Source: Companilactobacillus hulinensis (GTDB lineage Bacteria > Bacillota > Bacilli > Lactobacillales > Lactobacillaceae). From it: DNA of 64,000 bases. Below the pieces are notes generated by a model, which was given only the letters and a program-made list of their open reading frames with translations, made no database searches and had not been told where the DNA came from. The stretch lies in contig NZ_RHOO01000001.1 in NCBI RefSeq assembly GCF_003946555.1, forward strand, positions 186,001-250,000. Reading direction: 5' to 3'. This document shows positions 59,058-64,000 of this stretch, in pieces; positions within the stretch are counted from its first letter, which is position 1; every line of letters starts with the position of its first letter. The position numbers and the translations under genes are program-made.

Positions 59058-61664
59058 ATGTTAAAAGGTTCTAAAGAAGTTGCAGCACAAAAGAAAGAAG
59101 ATCAGGTCGGTCCAGTAATCGATGATATGGTCGCAAAGGCTCAAAAGGCTTTGAATATCATGGATAGCTTTACTCAAGAACAAGTTGATCATATTGTTCA
59201 TCATATGGCTATTGCTGGTTTGAATGCCAGTTTGGAATTAGCAAAGTTAGCTCATGAAGAAACAGGCCGTGGTGTTACAGAAGACAAAGTTATCAAGAAT
59301 ATGTTTGCCACAGAAGAGATCTGGCACTCAATTAAACGTGATAAAACCGTTGGAATTATCGAAGATGATAAAGAGCACCGTTTGATAAAAGTTGCTGAAC
59401 CACTTGGTGTATTGGCTGGTGTAACTCCAGTTACTAATCCAACTTCAACAACAATGTTCAAATCATTGATTTCATTGAAGACACGCAATCCAATTATCTT
59501 TGGTTTCCATCCTCAAGCTCAGAAATCATCAGTTGCCGCCGCAAAGGTTATGTTAAAGGCTGCCGTTGAAGCAGGCGCCCCTGAGAATGTTATTCAATGG
59601 ATCGAAAAGCCAAGTATTGAAGCTACTTCAGCTTTGATGAATCATCCTGATGTTGCCAGTGTTCTTGCTACTGGTGGTCCCGGAATGGTTAAGGCTGCAT
59701 ATTCAACCGGTAAACCTGCACTTGGTGTTGGTCCTGGTAATGGTCCTGCATATATTGAAAAGACAGCAAATATCAAACGTGCGGTAAACGATATCGTACT
59801 TTCCAAGACATTTGATAATGGTATGGTTTGTGCCTCAGAGAATAGTGCCATTGTTGATCAAGACATTTATAGCGAAGTTAAGGAACAATTAGAAAAGAAT
59901 AAAGTTTACTTCATTAAGAAATCTGATCATAAAGCATTAGCAGACGCCATGTTTAGACCAGAAGGTGGAGTTAAGGGACCTATCGCTGGTAAGTCAGCAG
60001 TTGAAATTGCTAAGTTAGCTGGCATCAAGGTTCCTGACGATACAAAAGTTATCGGTGTTGAAATTACAGGAATTGGACCTAGTGAGCCACTTTCAGCTGA
60101 AAAACTTTCACCAGTTCTATCAGTCTTCAAGTCAAAGGATCACAAGGATGCTTTTGATAAAGCTGACAGATTGTTGCACTTTGGTGGTTTGGGTCACACA
60201 GTTGCAATCCATACTATGGATGAAGACCTTGCTACAGAGTTTGGTATCAAGATGAAAGCAAGTCGTGTACTTGTTAATACTCCTGCTGCTATTGGTGGTA
60301 TTGGTAATTTGTACAATGAAATGATTCCTTCACTAACATTAGGTACAGGTTCATGGGGTAAGAATTCAGTTTCACATAACGTTTCATCATTTGATTTGCT
60401 TAATATTAAGACAATCGCTAGACGGAGAAACAATATGCAATGGATTAAACAACCTCGTGTTTACTTTGAAAAAACTTCAGTACGTTACCTAGAAGACTTG
60501 GAAGGAATGAGTCGTGCCTTTATCGTTTGTGATCCAGTAATGGTTCAATTAGGCTATGTTAATACGATCGTTGATGAATTGAAACGCAGTAAGACAGACG
60601 TTGAATACTCAATGTTCTCTGATGTAGATTCAGTTGTTACAACTGATATGGTTCAACGTGGAGTTACACAAATGAAACTCTTCAAACCAGATACAATTAT
60701 TGCTCTTGGTGGTGGTACAACAATGGATGCTGCCAAGGACATGTGGTTGTTCTATGAACATCCAGATGTTGATCTATTTGGTGCTAAGCAAGGGTTCATT
60801 GATATTAGAAAACGTACTTACAAGTTCCCTAAGCCAGAGAAGACACAGTTTGTTGCTATTCCAACAACATTTGGTACTGGTTCAGAAGTTACACCATTTA
60901 CTTCAATTACTGATTCTAAGACTGGCGTTAAATATCCAATTGCTGACTACTCATTGACACCTGATGTAGCTATTGTTGATTCACAATTTGTTGAAACAAT
61001 GCCTAAGGATGTTATTGCCGAGTCAGGATTAGACGTATTGAACAATGCTATTGAATCATATGTTTCAAATATGGCATCTGACTATACACGCCCATACGCA
61101 TTACAAGCAATCAAGATTGTCTTTGATAACTTGGCTAAAGCTTATAATGGTGACCCTGATGCACAAGCAGAAATGCACAATGCTTCAACACTAGCAGGTA
61201 TGTCATTTGGAAATGCCTTTGCCGGTGTCGGTCACTCAATTACTGATGTATTGAACAACAAGTTTGGTATCAGACATGGATTAGCTTCAATCATTGCCTT
61301 GCCACAAGTTATTAGATACAACTTTGAACAACCAACAAAGATTGCTATGTGGCCTAAGTATGAAAACTTCAGAGCTGATGAAGACTATGCTTCTGTTGCA
61401 CGTTCAATTGGTTTGAATGGTAAGAATAATGAAGAATTACGTGACGCCTTGATCAACAAGATCGTTGAATTAGCACACAGTGTTGATGTCAAATTGAGTT
61501 TGAAAGACAATGGTATCAATAAGGCTGACTTCGATAAGAATGTCGATGATTTAGCTGAAGCTGCCTTTGCAGATCAATTCTCATTTGCAAATCCTAAGGA
61601 ACCATTGATTGCTGAATTGAAACAAGTATTAATTAATGCTTACGAAGGTAAAGATATTAAATAG
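59058..61664 (+). CDS. adhE: Bifunctional acetaldehyde-CoA/alcohol dehydrogenase
   Basis: The 868-residue protein joins an N-terminal aldehyde dehydrogenase (residues about 15-440; catalytic Cys in FDNGMVCASENS) to a C-terminal iron-dependent alcohol dehydrogenase (about 460-868; LGGGTTMDAAKDMW, and iron ligands in NAFAGVGHSITDVL and RHGLASI). It reduces acetyl-CoA to ethanol with two NADH, forming long spirosomes in known cases. CTTGGAGG precedes the ATG. It is a single gene ending in a terminator. Confidence 0.97.
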   Translation: MLKGSKEVAAQKKEDQVGPVIDDMVAKAQKALNIMDSFTQEQVDHIVHHMAIAGLNASLELAKLAHEETGRGVTEDKVIKNMFATEEIWHSIKRDKTVGIIEDDKEHRLIKVAEPLGVLAGVTPVTNPTSTTMFKSLISLKTRNPIIFGFHPQAQKSSVAAAKVMLKAAVEAGAPENVIQWIEKPSIEATSALMNHPDVASVLATGGPGMVKAAYSTGKPALGVGPGNGPAYIEKTANIKRAVNDIVLSKTFDNGMVCASENSAIVDQDIYSEVKEQLEKNKVYFIKKSDHKALADAMFRPEGGVKGPIAGKSAVEIAKLAGIKVPDDTKVIGVEITGIGPSEPLSAEKLSPVLSVFKSKDHKDAFDKADRLLHFGGLGHTVAIHTMDEDLATEFGIKMKASRVLVNTPAAIGGIGNLYNEMIPSLTLGTGSWGKNSVSHNVSSFDLLNIKTIARRRNNMQWIKQPRVYFEKTSVRYLEDLEGMSRAFIVCDPVMVQLGYVNTIVDELKRSKTDVEYSMFSDVDSVVTTDMVQRGVTQMKLFKPDTIIALGGGTTMDAAKDMWLFYEHPDVDLFGAKQGFIDIRKRTYKFPKPEKTQFVAIPTTFGTGSEVTPFTSITDSKTGVKYPIADYSLTPDVAIVDSQFVETMPKDVIAESGLDVLNNAIESYVSNMASDYTRPYALQAIKIVFDNLAKAYNGDPDAQAEMHNASTLAGMSFGNAFAGVGHSITDVLNNKFGIRHGLASIIALPQVIRYNFEQPTKIAMWPKYENFRADEDYASVARSIGLNGKNNEELRDALINKIVELAHSVDVKLSLKDNGINKADFDKNVDDLAEAAFADQFSFANPKEPLIAELKQVLINAYEGKDIK

Positions 61665-61670
61665 AATATA

Positions 61671-61715
61671 AATAAGCTTCCGACTATTATTAATAGCCGA
61701 AAGCTTATTTTTTTT
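61671..61715 (+). terminator. Terminator of adhE
   Basis: AATAAGCTT (61671-61679) pairs with AAGCTTATT (61701-61709), with an inner CTATT/AATAG stem, followed by T-run. It also separates the converging add gene. Confidence 0.8.
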
Positions 61716-61717
61716 GC

Positions 61718-62737
61718 TTAAAATTTATTTACAAAATCGTCAATTTCTTTTAGATAAACATCTTTTTGAAAGTCACTGATCCATGAAGTTTCAAATGAGT
61801 TTTTGGCGAAGGTAACTAATTGCTCCGCAGTCAAATTGTACTTATTGGCTAGAGCTTCGTAGTTATCAGCAATATATCCACCGAAGTAAGCAGGATCATC
61901 GGAATTGATTGAGACTTTAACACCTTGTTTCATTAGTTCAATCATTTCTTTTCCCTTCATATCATTGGTGACGAATCCATTGGATAGAGGACAACTAGTT
62001 AAACCGAGCTTCTTTTGATTGACCCAGTCAACTAGGTCCTGGTTTTCGACGATATTTGTTCCGTGATCTAATCTTTCAACCTCAATAATTTCAAGAGCTT
62101 GTTTGATGTGTTCAATAGAATCAACTTGGTCAATATCAGCATGCATAGTTGTGTGATAGCCTTGTGCGGTCGCATCACTGTATGGACGAGCAAATTTCAA
62201 TGGAGGATTGTGATGTTCATCAGAATCTAAACCAACTCCAAGAATCATGTCACGGTAAGGTTCTGCCATCTTTAGAACTTCATTAGCTGATTTAGCAGAC
62301 ATATCACGAAGAAAACACATGATTAAGTGTGCATCTACATTGAAGGCTCTTGCATCGATACATGCTCGGTGATATCCGTTGATAAATACATCGAATGGTA
62401 TACCACGTGTCAAATGGGCTTGTGGATCAAAGAACATTTCAACATGACGTATGCCATTTGTTTTAGCACGTTTCAAGTATTCCATTGCAAGTTGATAGAA
62501 GTCATCTTCTGTTTGTAGAACGTTCATGCCTGGATAATAGACTGCAAGAAATGAAGCCAAAGAATCATAATCGTATGTTTTACGAACATCTTCTATAGTA
62601 GTTTGACCAATATCGATGCCATTTTTTTGTGCCAATTTTAATTTCAATTCGGGTTCCAGCGTTCCTTCTAAATGTAAGTGAAGTTCAGCTTTGGGTAATC
62701 CATCTATGAATTCTCTTGTAATTGTTTTAGGTAACAA
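61718..62737 (-). CDS. add: Adenosine deaminase
   Basis: The 339-residue TIM-barrel enzyme converts adenosine to inosine. Zinc ligands and catalytic residues appear in LPKAELHLHLEGT, VGLDSDE, the TTMHADI segment, LDHGTNI and SINSDDPAYFGG. It is transcribed away from a purine permease, with which it shares a control region, pointing to purine salvage. GGAGG precedes the ATG. Some relatives of this family act on adenine instead; the length and motifs fit adenosine deaminase. Confidence 0.92.
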   Translation of the reverse strand: MLPKTITREFIDGLPKAELHLHLEGTLEPELKLKLAQKNGIDIGQTTIEDVRKTYDYDSLASFLAVYYPGMNVLQTEDDFYQLAMEYLKRAKTNGIRHVEMFFDPQAHLTRGIPFDVFINGYHRACIDARAFNVDAHLIMCFLRDMSAKSANEVLKMAEPYRDMILGVGLDSDEHHNPPLKFARPYSDATAQGYHTTMHADIDQVDSIEHIKQALEIIEVERLDHGTNIVENQDLVDWVNQKKLGLTSCPLSNGFVTNDMKGKEMIELMKQGVKVSINSDDPAYFGGYIADNYEALANKYNLTAEQLVTFAKNSFETSWISDFQKDVYLKEIDDFVNKF

Positions 62738-62836
62738 GGCGATTAGTTCCTCCGGTTTGATTTATTTACAATGTTAAGAATAACAACTATAAATTTAATA
62801 ATCAACTGTTTGATACATAAAATTATTTGTTAAACA

Positions 62837-62872
62837 CGAACGATATTTATTTAATTATTAAAAACAATCGTT
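62837..62872. promoter_or_regulatory. Candidate purine regulator site between add and the permease gene
   Basis: CGAAC (62837-62841) overlaps AACGAT (62839-62844), with inverted ATCGTT at 62867-62872. CGAAC recalls the PurR box but the second arm is poor. It lies upstream of both divergent genes. Confidence 0.3.
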
Positions 62873-62878
62873 TTTTAC

Positions 62879-62907
62879 TTGAAATTATTATTTATATTTG
62901 AGATACT
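62879..62907 (+). promoter_or_regulatory. Promoter of the purine permease gene
   Basis: TTGAAA (62879-62884) and GATACT (62902-62907) are spaced by 17 bases, leaving a leader of about 50 bases. Confidence 0.6.
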
Positions 62908-62964
62908 GCTGTTGTAGAAGAGTACAGATAGTTGGCTCTTAATACTAAAAGGAGATTAAGTAAA

Positions 62965-64000
62965 ATGGATAGCTCATTAGACCAAAGAAGTTTTATTGAA
63001 AAGTTGTTTCATCTACAAGAGAATGGCACAACTGTAAGACGTGAGGTTTTAGCCGGACTGACGACATTTGTATCGATGGCTTATATCTTATTTGTTAATC
63101 CGCAAGTATTAGGGGATGCGGGAATGAACAAGGGAGCTGTGTTTACAGCAACAGCTCTCTCAGCAATTTTAGGTTCAGTTTTAATGGCTTTATTAGCAAA
63201 TTATCCAATCGCAATTGCACCCGGACTTGGTGATAATGCGTTTTTCACATATTCAGTTGTTTTAGCCATGGGTATTCCTTGGCAAACAGCAATGGCTGGA
63301 GTATTCATTTCAAGTATTTTATTCTTGATCCTTTCACTAGTTAAGTTACGTGAGATTGTTATTGATGCGATTCCTCATGATTTGAAGTTAGCTATGGCAG
63401 CAGGTATTGGTATTTTCATCGCCTTCGTTGGATTCCAAGGTGGTGGCCTTATCACTGGAAGTAAATCAACACTTGTAGCTATGGGATCATTCACAGTACC
63501 AACAACTTGGTTAACTATTTTTGGATTGATAGTAACCGGTGGATTGATGGCTAAGAAGGTTCCAGGTTCAATTTTTATCGGTATGGTTTTAACAACGATT
63601 CTAGGATTAGTAACTAATCTAATTCCATTACCAACACATATTGTTTCAACTATTCCAAGTATGAAGCCAACGTTTGGTGTCGGAGTTATGCACTTGGGAG
63701 ATATTATTACAAAGCCTCAATTGTGGGCGGTTGTTCTTATCTTCTTATTAGTAGCGTTCTTTGATACAGCTGGTACTTTGATTGGTCTAGCATCACAAGC
63801 TGGATTTATGAAAGATAACAAGATGCCTCGTATTGGTGGAGCATTGATGGCTGATTCGATTTCTATGCTTGGTGGTTCTGTAATGGGTACAACACCAACA
63901 GCAGCTTATGTTGAATCAAGTGCTGGTATTGCCATTGGTGGTCGTACTGGTCTTACGTCATTGGTAGTGGGTGTCTTATTCGCATTAGCAATGTTCTTCT
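62965..64000 (+). CDS. NCS2-family purine permease, 3' partial
   Basis: The frame is open from the ATG at 62965 (AAGGAG upstream) to the end of the window, giving 345 residues without a stop. The protein has many hydrophobic segments and the AzgA/PbuG pattern: EVLAGLTTFVSMAYILFVNP, IAPGLGDNAFFTYSVV, VAFFDTAGTLIGLASQAG and GTTPTAAYVESSAGI. Such transporters import adenine, guanine or hypoxanthine by proton symport. The divergent adenosine deaminase supports a role in purine salvage. Confidence 0.93.
   Translation, partial: MDSSLDQRSFIEKLFHLQENGTTVRREVLAGLTTFVSMAYILFVNPQVLGDAGMNKGAVFTATALSAILGSVLMALLANYPIAIAPGLGDNAFFTYSVVLAMGIPWQTAMAGVFISSILFLILSLVKLREIVIDAIPHDLKLAMAAGIGIFIAFVGFQGGGLITGSKSTLVAMGSFTVPTTWLTIFGLIVTGGLMAKKVPGSIFIGMVLTTILGLVTNLIPLPTHIVSTIPSMKPTFGVGVMHLGDIITKPQLWAVVLIFLLVAFFDTAGTLIGLASQAGFMKDNKMPRIGGALMADSISMLGGSVMGTTPTAAYVESSAGIAIGGRTGLTSLVVGVLFALAMFF

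Overview
This AT-rich window carries densely packed genes typical of a Firmicute of the family Lactobacillaceae. The supporting evidence is gene content: a cggR-gap-pgk-tpiA-eno glycolytic operon, a PTS-fed 6-phospho-alpha-glucosidase cluster, pta/ackA/adhE fermentation genes, oleate hydratase, malonate decarboxylase genes, a comG competence operon, WxL and LRR cell-surface proteins, and several TTG and GTG start codons. The species is not identified. It may be a lactobacillus of the Companilactobacillus or a related group, but this is inference.

Layout. 1-2165: end of a malonate decarboxylase operon (fused mdcD-mdcE, then mdcG). 2166-2598: a gene-free stretch with two strongly self-complementary segments, one predicted to fold as a four-way junction, ahead of an alpha/beta hydrolase. 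3525-4157 (minus): a large, very AT-rich MazF/PemK-like protein. 4271-9092: tryptophan operon trpDCFBA behind a Trp-specific T-box and a 19-residue leader ORF, with no trpE or trpG here. 9144-13535 (minus): alpha-glucoside PTS (EIIA, GH4 enzyme, EIICB) and its RpiR regulator, with a cre site and a palindrome in the control region; then tRNA-Arg(CCG). 13734-19509: cggR glycolytic operon with a CggR-type operator and an internal terminator after gap. 19651-21879: a lectin/WxL surface-protein gene interrupted by one in-frame TAG. 21963-28602: oxidoreductase, ClC transporter, and the secG-esterase-rnr-smpB group. 28600-28960: three tandem 120-base structured repeats.

29052-38306: acetyltransferases, HAD phosphatase, ung-pta-tsaE, two nucleases, murB and a Na+/H+ antiporter. 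38389-43869: cdaA-cdaR-glmM followed by glmS, linking c-di-AMP synthesis to cell-wall amino-sugar supply. glmS has a cluster of NagR-like operator sites in place of a ribozyme. 44026-46147: APC permease and VanZ-like protein. 46290-49880: a 1196-residue LRR/MBG surface protein with a Pro-Thr repeat and a variant sorting motif. 49984-56643: yebC, complete comGA-GG operon, YtxK-like methyltransferase, ackA. 56949-64000: oleate hydratase, adhE, adenosine deaminase and a divergent purine permease cut by the window end.

The least explained signals are the structured RNA candidates at 2273-2541 and a dispersed hairpin repeat family. That family has three tandem copies after smpB, a shortened copy after glmM, and variant copies after ackA and the oleate hydratase. 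Its left end coincides with the stop codon of smpB and of glmM. Ordinary metabolism and housekeeping account for most of the rest.
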